Positions 8,685 through 16,543 of a stretch of 64,000 nucleotides of DNA are shown here, piece by piece. The DNA lies in the NCBI GenBank assembly GCA_938041555.1, contig CALIAC010000011.1, forward strand, positions 21,923 through 85,922. The letters are read 5' to 3'. Each line of letters opens with the position of its first letter. Position 1 is the first letter of the stretch. A program made the translations under genes and the position numbers. This DNA is from an uncultured Candidatus Saccharibacteria bacterium (lineage in GTDB: Bacteria > Patescibacteriota > Saccharimonadia > Saccharimonadales > Saccharimonadaceae). The notes beneath the pieces were generated by a model, which saw only the letters and a list, made by a program, of their open reading frames with translations, made no database searches and was not told the DNA's origin.

Positions 8685-9980
8685 TTAAATCATTGTGTTG
8701 TCATATCGGCTGCGGTTCTTCGCGTGGCGGCGCTTGCGGCCGACGAACCACCACCAGGCACCACCGCCACCCGCTGCAGCGAGAACTACTGCCACAGCGA
8801 TAAGAATGATGATCGTCCAATTGGGCCCTGCCTCTTGCTTGCGCACAGTGGGCTGCTGGCGCTTTTTGCTTGGCTGTGGCTTTTTCTTGTCCTTCTTTTC
8901 ATCCTTTTTCTTGTCTTTGTCGTCTTTTTTCTTCTCCTCAGGCTTGGGAGCGGGCTTTGGCGCTGGTGCAGGTGTTGGCGCGGGCTGAGCCGTTACTTTC
9001 AGGCTAAAGGTGTCGGCGCAATCAGCCGTGAGCGGCGTGGCTGCACCCACTGGCACATTACCGCGCTGGATACTCCCCAGGCCGGCCAAGCCACCCAGCA
9101 AGGTAGATGAATCATTATACGGGTTGATATTTGGGTCTGCCTCCTCGGCTGGTGTGGTCGGGCCACGATCGGAGGTCGTATACACCCAGCCAGCATTGCG
9201 CTCGCGGGCCTTGGCTACCACCTGAGCCTGCTGCTCGTTGCTGCCCACACTGTGGATGACGTGCCACATTTTGTAGGCGTTGGCTGGGTTTTTCTCGAAG
9301 TTGGTGGCCGTTGGGTGAGTTAGGTCGTAGTAGCTATCACTCAGGTAGCGCGCTGCCGAGGTCTCGGCATTCAAGAATACATCGCCATAAGGCATGACGG
9401 ACTCACCGAGGAAGCGTGTACCCGCATTGTGAATGACGATGGAGCCAGGGTGCTTGACCTTGACGTAGTTGTAGAGGTTGGCCAGGTAGCAGGTCTTTTG
9501 GCCACTACTGTGGTTGTCGGCTTCGTCGAAGAAGATTCCCTTCACATTGGGGTAGAGCGCATACCAGCGGTCGATCTCTGCTGCCACCTCAGCAATATTG
9601 CGCGTCTGGCGGCCATGCTTGACGTAGCCAATGTATTTGACACCAAGCGAATCGAGCCGGGCCAGGGCCTTTACATAATCACTACTAACCGTTGTACCTG
9701 GCCCGCTCGAGGGGTTAACCACCGCAAAGGGCATCTTGCTCGAGACATTAGCCATATCATTCCAATACTGGTTGTTGCCACCCTGCATGGGGTAGCTATA
9801 GGCTGGCATCATGATGGACTGCTGCGGCGCCAGAGCACTCACCTGCGGCGCAAGCAACTGCCCCAGCACCACCACAGCGGCCACAAACACCAGCACAGCC
9901 CGCCGTACCTGCTGCATACTCCACCGCATCGCCACACCCGTGGACGCCCGTGCTGCGTCTGTCACATCCTGCATAGTCAC
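8685..9980 (-). CDS. Membrane-anchored spherulin-4-like (GH135/GH114-type) glycosidase
   Basis: 431 residues. N-terminal hydrophobic segment (RRAVLVFVAAVVVLGQLLA, about 26-44), then a spherulation-specific family 4 domain (about 58-300): PAYSYP, FAVVNPSSGPG, VKYIGYVKHGRQTRN and YPNVKGIFFDEADN, where the paired acids are the likely catalytic residues. Next a Pro/Ala and Lys/Asp-rich linker (about 325-375), a C-terminal TM (about 385-410) and a basic tail (GRKRRHAKNR). Characterised relatives cut galactosaminogalactan-type polysaccharide; the substrate here is inferred. The anchor-plus-KD-linker plan matches the GH16 protein at 28077-29312. A GTG start at 9980 sits 5 nt from an extended -10. 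Confidence 0.85.
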   Translation of the reverse strand: MTMQDVTDAARASTGVAMRWSMQQVRRAVLVFVAAVVVLGQLLAPQVSALAPQQSIMMPAYSYPMQGGNNQYWNDMANVSSKMPFAVVNPSSGPGTTVSSDYVKALARLDSLGVKYIGYVKHGRQTRNIAEVAAEIDRWYALYPNVKGIFFDEADNHSSGQKTCYLANLYNYVKVKHPGSIVIHNAGTRFLGESVMPYGDVFLNAETSAARYLSDSYYDLTHPTATNFEKNPANAYKMWHVIHSVGSNEQQAQVVAKARERNAGWVYTTSDRGPTTPAEEADPNINPYNDSSTLLGGLAGLGSIQRGNVPVGAATPLTADCADTFSLKVTAQPAPTPAPAPKPAPKPEEKKKDDKDKKKDEKKDKKKPQPSKKRQQPTVRKQEAGPNWTIIILIAVAVVLAAAGGGGAWWWFVGRKRRHAKNRSRYDNTMI

Positions 9981-9994
9981 TCTCTATGATAGCA
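9981..9994 (-). promoter_or_regulatory. Leaderless promoter of the spherulin-4-like gene
   Basis: TG-C-TATCAT (-10 at 9986-9991), 5 nt, GTG at 9980; the -35 is weak. Confidence 0.5.
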
Positions 9995-10146
9995 TCTTTG
10001 TGCACAAATGGGTATTATGTTGTGTATGTCACAATGTTTTTGCGTGAACTTCCCTGTTGTGGCACGTTAATTGCAAACTCAGTGGTATCAGTCTATTATC
10101 TCCATTACTTCATCCATATTAACTATAGAATGGAAGAATGAAGTGA

Positions 10147-11442
10147 TTACGCTTGCACAATACGGCGAAAGTAGTCGTGCACAGCGGGTTGGCTCGCTTC
10201 GGGCACGTTGGCCATATATTCAGCGCCAAAGACCGTTGCAGCTGTGTCTCGGTCGAAGCAAAAGCCCGTCAGCCTAAGCGGAGCATACCCATCGCCAAAC
10301 TGCCCCCACACCGTACCGGGCGGGAATTCTACACCGCAGTACCGTACTGCGTCGGCGGCAAGGAACGTATGCGCCCCATGTGTTTTGCTGATAAAGCGCT
10401 TGTTAGCAATAGCCGTCTCGCCTATCGCTGGTTGAGTCCTCATCCTATATGCCTGAGCAAAGTACGCCTCTACGTCTTTGCAGCCGCCCTCACGGAGGCG
10501 CACTGCTTCGGTCGGCATAGGCAGATCGCTGGTGCGGTCGGTGCCACGAGTGGCAATTTGGCTCAGTAAGGCAACCAAGACATCCGCCGCTGGCTCACCA
10601 GTTGGCTGGAGCACTGCATGATGTTCGTCTTCCGCCACAAGGTGGCCCGTTTGGTCAGCCGCCATCTTGATAATCTCGCGAGACATCCAGGCATAAGCAT
10701 TGCCATAACGGCTATCCCGCTCGGTAACGAGCTCCCACTCAGCAGCATCCGCAAGCCGCACACCACCAGCATCACAGGCATCCAACAGCGCTCGCGCTGA
10801 TGCGGTGTGGAGATACAGATGTTCGTCTGTATCATTTTGCTCTTCGTAGCGGGCAAGCAGTGCCGTCCCATAGCATTGTAATGCACTATTGCCACCATCT
10901 TGCTGAACTCTACGCATCAAGACGCGGTCAATGTAGATACTTGGGTCAAATACACCGATGGAGATCGTTGGGTTGCCAGCGTGCAGATGTTTAATACCAC
11001 TTGTAATCTGGTACGCCACCTCTTGCATGCGCCGCATAGCTGGCGACTGCTGGTATGCATCTGCTACAGCCTGGCAAAATTCATCATTAGTCAGCCCATC
11101 ATCCCGCCTTCGGCATAATGTGACGGTTCGCTGCTCGAGAATACGCGCCTTATCTATCGTCTCATCCACTGCAACGACTGCGCCATTTAGCAGTGGCACT
11201 ACCTCCTCAGGTATCATATCTGCCGGGCTGCCATCCATCAAATCTTTTGCAGTATTCTTACCTGCTGCTATCGTCTCCAAATCTTGTGCAAACCTCTTTG
11301 TCTCGCGCGCTGCTTTATCAACAACAAACTGCCGACGTTTTTGCTCAAGCCGATCAGCCGTACATAGCGGCTCTCTCGCTCTTTCGTGTGAGAAAGACAC
11401 TGGCGAAGTTGTTTCAGCTGGCGGTTGTTTTTCTTGACTCAT
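10147..11442 (-). CDS. Hypothetical cytoplasmic protein (431 aa)
   Basis: No signal peptide or TM. Disordered N-terminus (PPAETTSPVS), a helical basic/acidic segment (about 25-110), then a globular part. ALQCYGTALLARY (centred near residue 190) resembles the CYG helix of the transglutaminase-like orphan at 39455-40624, but a matching His/Asp pair is not clear. C-terminal HTFLAADAVRYCGVEFPPG and GAEYMANVPEA look like folded core. The start is ATG 11442, 6 nt from TATCAT; longer frames run into the next gene. One of several leader-less orphans in the window; function unknown. Confidence 0.75.
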   Translation of the reverse strand: MSQEKQPPAETTSPVSFSHERAREPLCTADRLEQKRRQFVVDKAARETKRFAQDLETIAAGKNTAKDLMDGSPADMIPEEVVPLLNGAVVAVDETIDKARILEQRTVTLCRRRDDGLTNDEFCQAVADAYQQSPAMRRMQEVAYQITSGIKHLHAGNPTISIGVFDPSIYIDRVLMRRVQQDGGNSALQCYGTALLARYEEQNDTDEHLYLHTASARALLDACDAGGVRLADAAEWELVTERDSRYGNAYAWMSREIIKMAADQTGHLVAEDEHHAVLQPTGEPAADVLVALLSQIATRGTDRTSDLPMPTEAVRLREGGCKDVEAYFAQAYRMRTQPAIGETAIANKRFISKTHGAHTFLAADAVRYCGVEFPPGTVWGQFGDGYAPLRLTGFCFDRDTAATVFGAEYMANVPEASQPAVHDYFRRIVQA

Positions 11443-11478
11443 TGTTGCATGATAGCGTATAGTGGTTAGTTTTGTAAA
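11443..11478 (-). promoter_or_regulatory. Leaderless promoter of the 431-aa orphan
   Basis: TTTACA (11473-11478), 18 bp, TATCAT (11449-11454), 6 nt, ATG 11442. Confidence 0.65.
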
Positions 11479-11489
11479 GCGTTGCACTA

Positions 11490-12158
11490 CTACAGCAACA
11501 CCACCCGCTCGCGCGCCCACTCTAATGCGGCGAGGCTGCGCTGGCGCGCTGCTATGTGCTCGGGCGAGGGTTGGTCGCTCCCCCACCACTGTTTCCAAGC
11601 CCAATCGATGGGATTAAGACATTCAAGGTGATCGGTATGGTGCAGCTTACCATTGATAAAGCTGTCGTTGCGCTGGGTGTAGAGATGAGTATAGCCACAC
11701 CGCTGGAGGGCGCGCAGGCTCGCAATGTTGCCCTGCACCACGGCCGATTTGATGCAGTGCAGCCCCAGATTTTCAAAGGCGTACCACGTACGAGCATGGT
11801 GGCTAGCACTAGCAACACCCTTGCCCCAGTAATGTTTATCCACAATAATAATGCCACTTGTGGCAGTGTGGACGTGCTTTCTCGTAATATTCACCAGTGA
11901 TGTACCACCAATCAGCCGCCGCGTTTCGCTATCCTTGGCCCAGATACCCCAGACGATACTTTCTTTGTCTGCGATTGTCTTGTCGTACCATGCTTGCTCG
12001 GTCTCGAGCGTCTGCGCCCGGTGCTCGGCAAAATACTGCGTGACCGTCCCGTGCGCAAACCCGTCCACAAATGGCCTCAGCTCATCCCGCGCAAACGGCG
12101 CAAGCTCCAGCTCGAGCCCCCGCTTTGTCGTGACTGTCATCATTGGGCCAAATGCCAT
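11490..12158 (-). CDS. GNAT N-acetyltransferase, RimJ/RimL type
   Basis: 222 residues. The acetyl-CoA fold is visible: LRPFVDGFAHGTVTQYF, then WGIWAKDSETRRLIGGTSL (beta 2-4), SGIIIVDKHYWGKGVASAS (the Q/RxxGxG/A-type loop is WGKGVA), and ENLGLHCIKSAVVQGNIAS followed by LRALQRCGYT, the hallmark end of RimJ/RimL proteins. Probably acetylates a protein N-terminus or small amine; the substrate is unknown. The ATG at 12158 has AAAGGAG 6 nt upstream. It follows the 234-aa orphan by 86 bp but has its own TATACT -10 (12187-12192). Confidence 0.88.
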   Translation of the reverse strand: MAFGPMMTVTTKRGLELELAPFARDELRPFVDGFAHGTVTQYFAEHRAQTLETEQAWYDKTIADKESIVWGIWAKDSETRRLIGGTSLVNITRKHVHTATSGIIIVDKHYWGKGVASASHHARTWYAFENLGLHCIKSAVVQGNIASLRALQRCGYTHLYTQRNDSFINGKLHHTDHLECLNPIDWAWKQWWGSDQPSPEHIAARQRSLAALEWARERVVLL

Positions 12159-12186
12159 AGTGTGCTCCTTTCGTGGTGTTTTTTCT

Positions 12187-12192
12187 AGTATA
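12187..12192 (-). promoter_or_regulatory. -10 element of the GNAT gene
   Basis: TATACT on the minus strand, ~28 bp before the ATG; the transcript carries an AAAGGAG. Confidence 0.5.
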
Positions 12193-12244
12193 ACATTGGT
12201 GGGAGAATAATACACAAGGCGAAGAGCCGCCCTCATCAGATACC

Positions 12245-12949
12245 CTAAGGGCGAGAGAATAATGTGCTCATCACGCGCTTAACTCCACCACGGATAACGT
12301 CAAGCATCGTAGGTGCGGTATTCTTCTTGGAGCGCTCGACAAGTCTCTTGACGACGTCTATATCCTCTACCTGGGCATGCTTACCAAGGTCATTGCTTGG
12401 CTTTGTTTGCGTCTGCTGTGTATATCGCACAGCAAGTCCATCTGGGTCAATCACATACTGCGCCCCGCCAAGATCTACCTGATGAACAAATCCTTCACCA
12501 CCATAGCCACGAATACTGATGCCATTCATAATACATTGAATGATCGCACCTTTTTCCTTTTGTTGTACTTGCCCATTCTGTGTTGTCATATGCTCATACA
12601 GCTCTACAAGCACATGTGTCGAGCCATCAAAGGTCTCGAGGGGCTGGAGTGTACCCTCATGCTGCTCGCGATATTGCGCTTGCACTGCATCCGCCGCCTT
12701 GAGCAGCTCGCGCGTCTGTGGCGAATCTGCTACGTCGGCAATCTTTTCGATATCGTCAAGCGTCAGATCACTATACTTTATGTATCGTTGCTGTAGGCCC
12801 GGATCTTCACTGAACAGTGGCACACCCTCAAGGTGCTGATCAATAAAAGCGTCAAAATCAGCCACCGCCTTCTCATACTCGGTCCGACCTAGCATAGCTT
12901 CGAGAGTAGAAATGCCATGGCTGCTTGCCCCATGCCCTGCTTCATACAT
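12245..12949 (-). CDS. Hypothetical cytoplasmic protein (234 aa)
   Basis: Soluble, no signal or TM. N-terminal helices (TEYEKAVADFDAFIDQHLEG) and a beta-rich segment IQCIMNG ... GFVHQVDLGGAQYVIDPDG (about residues 145-185). The Cys/His/Asp order there vaguely recalls papain-like or transglutaminase folds, but spacing is short, so this is only a hint. The ATG at 12949 is preceded by AAAAGGAG (9 nt spacing), unlike the leaderless neighbours. Function unknown. Confidence 0.75.
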   Translation of the reverse strand: MYEAGHGASSHGISTLEAMLGRTEYEKAVADFDAFIDQHLEGVPLFSEDPGLQQRYIKYSDLTLDDIEKIADVADSPQTRELLKAADAVQAQYREQHEGTLQPLETFDGSTHVLVELYEHMTTQNGQVQQKEKGAIIQCIMNGISIRGYGGEGFVHQVDLGGAQYVIDPDGLAVRYTQQTQTKPSNDLGKHAQVEDIDVVKRLVERSKKNTAPTMLDVIRGGVKRVMSTLFSRP

Positions 12950-12990
12950 ACTACAACTCCTTTTTTATTTATGGTGTGGTATATTATGTT

Positions 12991-13019
12991 ACGATACATT
13001 CTGGGTTAATATTTGTCAA
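12991..13019 (-). promoter_or_regulatory. Promoter of the 234-aa orphan
   Basis: TTGACA (13014-13019), 17 bp, TATCGT (12991-12996), leading to a short leader with a Shine-Dalgarno. Confidence 0.6.
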
Positions 13020-13037
13020 TCACGGCACTATGAATCT

Positions 13038-13067
13038 TAAAAACCTCCCCAGTAAGTGGGGAGGTCT
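13038..13067 (-). terminator. Terminator of rpsO
   Basis: CCTCCCC / GGGGAGG stem with a 7-nt loop and five U on the minus strand, directly after rpsO. Confidence 0.88.
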
Positions 13068-13085
13068 ATTTCTCGTGGCGGGCGC

Positions 13086-13352
13086 TTATTTGCGCAGGCC
13101 GAGGGTTTCGAGCGTTGCTTTGTAGGCATCAAAGTTGGTCCGCTCAAGGTAGCGGAGCAGCCGCTTGCGCCGGCCGACCATTTGCTTGAGGCCACGACGA
13201 GCCATGTTGTCGTGCTTGTTGGACTTAAGGTGTTCGGTCACCTCTTTGATACGAGCCGTCAAGATAGACACCTGCGCCTGTGGGCTGCCGACGTCATTCT
13301 TGCTGACCTGAGTCAAAGCAATCGCTTTCGCTTTGTTATCCTTAGTAATCAT
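13086..13352 (-). CDS. rpsO: 30S ribosomal protein S15
   Basis: 88 residues, normal length. Binds the central domain of 16S rRNA. Conserved core: DVGSPQAQVSILTARI (about 21-36), HLKSNKHDNMARRGL and RRKRLLRYLERTN. Monocistronic with its own terminator; not next to pnp as it is in many bacteria. The ATG at 13352 is 8 nt from an extended -10 (TG-C-TACAAT), so the leader is at most a couple of nucleotides and there is no Shine-Dalgarno. Confidence 0.97.
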   Translation of the reverse strand: MITKDNKAKAIALTQVSKNDVGSPQAQVSILTARIKEVTEHLKSNKHDNMARRGLKQMVGRRKRLLRYLERTNFDAYKATLETLGLRK

Positions 13353-13369
13353 ACTGGTGTATTGTAGCA
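13353..13369 (-). promoter_or_regulatory. Near-leaderless promoter of rpsO
   Basis: TG-C-TACAAT (-10 at 13361-13366), 8 nt, ATG 13352. Confidence 0.6.
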
Positions 13370-13405
13370 GGAGGGCGGCGCGGTGTCAATGTAGACATGT
13401 AGACG

Positions 13406-14170
13406 CTAGCGACAAAGCGCCTGGTGTGCCTGATCAATCGAAGCAACCTGCGCGGCAGCATCTTCTCCTATATAACCAAGCTGCGAAAGTTTCTGCATAA
13501 ACTGCTTCTCGTCATCCTCTTTCACCAAGCGCCGTGCATGATTATACGTTTCAAAGAAAGCCATCTTCACCGCTGGATGCTCTTGAGCAAGTGACCTCAG
13601 TTCTTTTCGTGCATCATCTGTCATCGTTAGATGCTTCTTAAATAACGTGCTATACAATCCTCGGACGAGCTCAACCTCGGGAAACACTGCTCCAGCACGA
13701 AGCAATGCTGGCGTCGTTCCATGGTACACATCTACAAAGCCGATGCTCTCTATATCTTCTTCCGACTTCAGTGTTGCTACATCAACCGTTGAAGCACGCA
13801 AACGAGCACGAAAGTTGTTTGGGTCTTCTGTATTACGCAACCCATGCTGGCGAAGAAATGCCTCCCAAAATTCGTCCTCGTCCTTATATGGTGAAGTGCG
13901 ATCCACTGTACTATCCGCTGCTGGCCACCCCCAGTGTGCATTCACTTCGTCTATTGCCACTTCGTCTGCACCTGGGCGCTGCTTAGCCTCCGCGAGCGTA
14001 AGTGGTTGCATACTACTTACCAGAGGCTCGTGACCCTGTAGCTGCTCGTCGATTGCTACAGCAATAGCTCGCAGCTCTTTACCGAGTCGTTCTTGCTCGG
14101 CTGCTAGTTGCTCAGGCGTCATACCGCCAATTATTCCTACCTTGTCTGGATTTATCTCGTTATTTGCCAT
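13406..14170 (-). CDS. Hypothetical cytoplasmic protein (254 aa)
   Basis: Soluble orphan. Helical N-terminus (GMTPEQLAAEQERLGKELR) and an acidic middle. IGFVDVYHGTTPALLRAGA (about residues 146-164) recalls the YHGT strand of ADP-ribosyltransferase folds, but no Y/E partners could be placed, so this is a weak hint. The C-terminus is helical (MAFFETYNHARRLVKEDDE). The ATG at 14170 is 6 nt from CATACT with TG before it; no Shine-Dalgarno. Function unknown. Confidence 0.72.
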   Translation of the reverse strand: MANNEINPDKVGIIGGMTPEQLAAEQERLGKELRAIAVAIDEQLQGHEPLVSSMQPLTLAEAKQRPGADEVAIDEVNAHWGWPAADSTVDRTSPYKDEDEFWEAFLRQHGLRNTEDPNNFRARLRASTVDVATLKSEEDIESIGFVDVYHGTTPALLRAGAVFPEVELVRGLYSTLFKKHLTMTDDARKELRSLAQEHPAVKMAFFETYNHARRLVKEDDEKQFMQKLSQLGYIGEDAAAQVASIDQAHQALCR

Positions 14171-14185
14171 ATATCAAGTATGACA
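14171..14185 (-). promoter_or_regulatory. Leaderless promoter of the 254-aa orphan
   Basis: TG-T-CATACT (-10 at 14177-14182), 6 nt, ATG 14170. Confidence 0.5.
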
Positions 14186-14218
14186 GTAGTAGGACTATGA
14201 GTCAAATCGAGGGGTTCG

Positions 14219-14917
14219 TTACCACCCCACCCGCACGCCATACTGTGCCGTCTGCCCCGGTACCAGCACTGTGGCATGAGCTGGGTCATCAGCGAAGGAG
14301 TTGCCGCTGTGTGTTGGCTCAATGCAGAGGTACGGGCCCAACTCATCCGTCCAAACCGCCCAGCGAGGTAGCCCCTCACTCTGCAGCGTGATGGTGCGCA
14401 GGCCCGTCGCGAGCTGGCGCGTAGGCCCATCAACAAAGATCGTCTCCGCGAGCGGCGTAAGGTCAGCTAATGGCTGGCCATCCAGTACTGGCACACCATC
14501 ATACGCAAAATACGGGTGGAAGGCTGGTGCCATAAGGAGTTCATCCTCGCCAACATTCACCAGGGTGAGCTGCATTGCAAGCTGGTGCTCCGCCACTGTA
14601 TATACCAAGCGAGACTCCAGCCAAGCATAAGCATCACTCCCCTGCAGCATAAGCTCCACTCGGTCGCTGGTGTGCTCCACCACCTGCCACTGGCTGGTGC
14701 GGCCAAAGCCATGCTGCGCCAAGCCACTCGCTCCGCCCGGACCAAAGTTGGGTAAGCAGACATGGCAGCCACCGCGCGTCTTACACTCGCCATCAGGAGC
14801 GGTGAGCTGCTGCAGTGGGTAGAATACATCCCCATACTCATCAGTCAGGCTGGTGATATACGCACCATCTGTCGTAATAGTTGCGGTGGTCGTGCCAGTG
14901 TGTAGCGTGATGTTCAT
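14219..14917 (-). CDS. Aldose 1-epimerase / hexose-6-phosphate mutarotase-like protein
   Basis: 232 residues, shorter than most members. Interconverts alpha and beta anomers of a sugar or sugar phosphate. RGGCHVCLPNFGPGG followed by LAQHGFGRTSQWQV is the active-site Arg/His pair of the YeaD-type mutarotases (RGGIP..WP.FG; QHGFAR). A second conserved region is MAPAFHPYFAYD (catalytic His), and the C-terminal ICIEPT-like strand reads YLCIEPTHSGN (catalytic Glu). GAGGAA precedes the ATG at 14917. Fits a lifestyle of importing host sugars, together with the SemiSWEET at 63121. Confidence 0.88.
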   Translation of the reverse strand: MNITLHTGTTTATITTDGAYITSLTDEYGDVFYPLQQLTAPDGECKTRGGCHVCLPNFGPGGASGLAQHGFGRTSQWQVVEHTSDRVELMLQGSDAYAWLESRLVYTVAEHQLAMQLTLVNVGEDELLMAPAFHPYFAYDGVPVLDGQPLADLTPLAETIFVDGPTRQLATGLRTITLQSEGLPRWAVWTDELGPYLCIEPTHSGNSFADDPAHATVLVPGQTAQYGVRVGW

Positions 14918-14952
14918 CGGTATTCCTCGCTTCTTTATTTTATTGTGTATGG

Positions 14953-15657
14953 CTAATCAACAATCCCAAAATCCTGCAGCTGCTGCGCCTCTGCTACCGA
15001 CCAATCGGCAATCGCCGTACGCCGCAGCGCCGCGCAGTACGCCCCCGTCCCAAGCTGCGTGCCAATATCTACCGCCAGGCTGCGAATGTACGTACCACTA
15101 CTCACCCGCGTGCGAATGACGAGCCGCGGATACTGATACTCCAGCACCTCCAGCGAGTGAATCGTAATGGTGCGCTCTGGCAGCTCTACTTCCTTGCCAT
15201 CGCGCGCGAGTTTGTAGGCCCGCTGGCCGTTGATCTTGATGGCACTAAAGATCGGTGGCCGCTGGCGAATCTGGCCAATGAAATGCTGGAGCACTTTATC
15301 GAGCTGCTGACGTGATGGCGGTGCGATGGGCACCTTGGCATCTTCTGGCACATACGGCGTTATCTCCCCTTCTGGGTCGCCCGTGGTGCTGGTTTGGCCC
15401 AGGATAATCGTCGCTTCGTACGTCTTGTCGAGCTTGGTGTAGCGCATGGCATTGCGGCACTCCGTGCCCATCACTAGCAGTAAAAGGCCCGTTGCAAAGG
15501 GGTCAAGTGTGCCACAGTGCCCCACCTTCACCTTTTTGCCAGCCTGCTGGCTCAGCACCCGCCGCACCCGCGCCACCACTCCAAAGCTCGTCATACCAGC
15601 CGGCTTGTCGATATGGAGAATGCGGTTATATGATGAATCAGATGTTTGGTGCGTCAT
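14953..15657 (-). CDS. truB: tRNA pseudouridine-55 synthase TruB
   Basis: 234 residues; makes pseudouridine 55 in the T-loop of tRNAs. DKPAGMTSFGVVARVRR near the N-terminus and KVGHCGTLDPFATGLL with the catalytic Asp (GTLDP) are intact; also PPIFSAIKINGQRAYKLAR and RVSSGTYIRSLAVDIG. It ends soon after the catalytic domain, so the C-terminal PUA-type domain of the ~310-residue E. coli enzyme is missing, as in other reduced genomes. The ATG at 15657 is 6 nt from TATACT; leaderless. Confidence 0.96.
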   Translation of the reverse strand: MTHQTSDSSYNRILHIDKPAGMTSFGVVARVRRVLSQQAGKKVKVGHCGTLDPFATGLLLLVMGTECRNAMRYTKLDKTYEATIILGQTSTTGDPEGEITPYVPEDAKVPIAPPSRQQLDKVLQHFIGQIRQRPPIFSAIKINGQRAYKLARDGKEVELPERTITIHSLEVLEYQYPRLVIRTRVSSGTYIRSLAVDIGTQLGTGAYCAALRRTAIADWSVAEAQQLQDFGIVD

Positions 15658-15669
15658 GTGGTTAGTATA
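15658..15669 (-). promoter_or_regulatory. Leaderless promoter of truB
   Basis: TATACT (15664-15669), 6 nt, ATG 15657, downstream of the terminator at 15682-15710. Confidence 0.65.
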
Positions 15670-15681
15670 GCATGACGGAGC

Positions 15682-15710
15682 AAAAAACCAGCCGCGAGGG
15701 GCTGGTCTTT
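15682..15710 (-). terminator. Terminator of the 221-aa orphan
   Basis: AACCAGCC / GGCTGGT stem, 6-nt loop, six U on the minus strand. Confidence 0.88.
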
Positions 15711-15718
15711 TGGGCTAC

Positions 15719-16384
15719 CTAGGCTTCGATACTTCCTGCTGGTGTGAAAGATTGTCCTTTGTGGTGATTATGCTCACCCTGTCTCACCTGCATAAACGTA
15801 TTAAGCTCTTCGGTCAACTCAAGAATTTCATCGTAGTGCGATGGATCGTCATAGGATAGTTGATTAACTCTTAGCATAAATTTGTCTCCCTTAAACTTAA
15901 GCCAAGTTATGCCATCCTTGGTTGCAAGACCACCATACGAGCAATTATAGCCAAACTTCAGGTCGCGTGCTGTTGATGCTGCTTGCGCCTCTCCTGCCAT
16001 CGCACCAGAGAGCTTGAATAGTATAAGTACGCCATCGCAGCCCTCGCCCGCAGTGCCCTCCGACTCAAATGCAACAACAGATGTCGCAAGGTCGATATTT
16101 TCTTCTCCCATTTCTGTCGTATATATTTGGTGTGGTTCAAATAAACGAGCTTGTGTGTGAGCACTGCGATTAATATAAATACCCAATCTGTTAAGACTCG
16201 CACTGACGGTAGTAATATTAGCAGTACCCCGAGCATGTACATCAACCTCTTCTGTTGCATCAGGCTTATCAAGAACATCCAAGAGAGCAATGAGTCGTTG
16301 CCGCTCTGCGTCCCTCTTGTATGCTTCTTGCTGGACGCCTGTAACGTTATAGTTTTTAAGTAGATTGGGTTTGCTGCTGTCCAT
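15719..16384 (-). CDS. Hypothetical cytoplasmic protein (221 aa)
   Basis: Soluble orphan without signal or TM. N-terminal helix (QEAYKRDAERQRLIALLDVL) and a beta-rich centre: GVLILFKLSG, LKFGYNCSYGGLATKDGITW, LKFKGDKFMLRVNQLS. Codon use is more AT-rich than in its housekeeping neighbours, a possible sign of separate origin. Canonical promoter 10 nt upstream of the ATG gives at most a 3-4-nt leader. Monocistronic, with a good terminator. Function unknown. Confidence 0.75.
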   Translation of the reverse strand: MDSSKPNLLKNYNVTGVQQEAYKRDAERQRLIALLDVLDKPDATEEVDVHARGTANITTVSASLNRLGIYINRSAHTQARLFEPHQIYTTEMGEENIDLATSVVAFESEGTAGEGCDGVLILFKLSGAMAGEAQAASTARDLKFGYNCSYGGLATKDGITWLKFKGDKFMLRVNQLSYDDPSHYDEILELTEELNTFMQVRQGEHNHHKGQSFTPAGSIEA

Positions 16385-16394
16385 AATGGACTAT

Positions 16395-16423
16395 ATAATA
16401 ACTCTCTCTCTCTGGCCTGTCAA
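16395..16423 (-). promoter_or_regulatory. Consensus promoter of the 221-aa orphan
   Basis: TTGACA (16418-16423), 17 bp, TATTAT (16395-16400), 10 nt to ATG 16384. Confidence 0.8.
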
Positions 16424-16476
16424 GAAATCTACATATACAAATCTTATAATCTTACAGTTTTTACCCTTTCTCTACC

Positions 16477-16505
16477 ATAAACCGGCTAAATCATGGCCGG
16501 TTTAT
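16477..16505 (-). terminator. Probable terminator of the DHH-like gene
   Basis: AAACCGGC / GCCGGTTT stem with a 9-nt loop; only a short U-run. Confidence 0.6.
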
Positions 16506-16543
16506 CGTGTCATCTCTCATTTAACAGCAGAAGCCAGCAACCC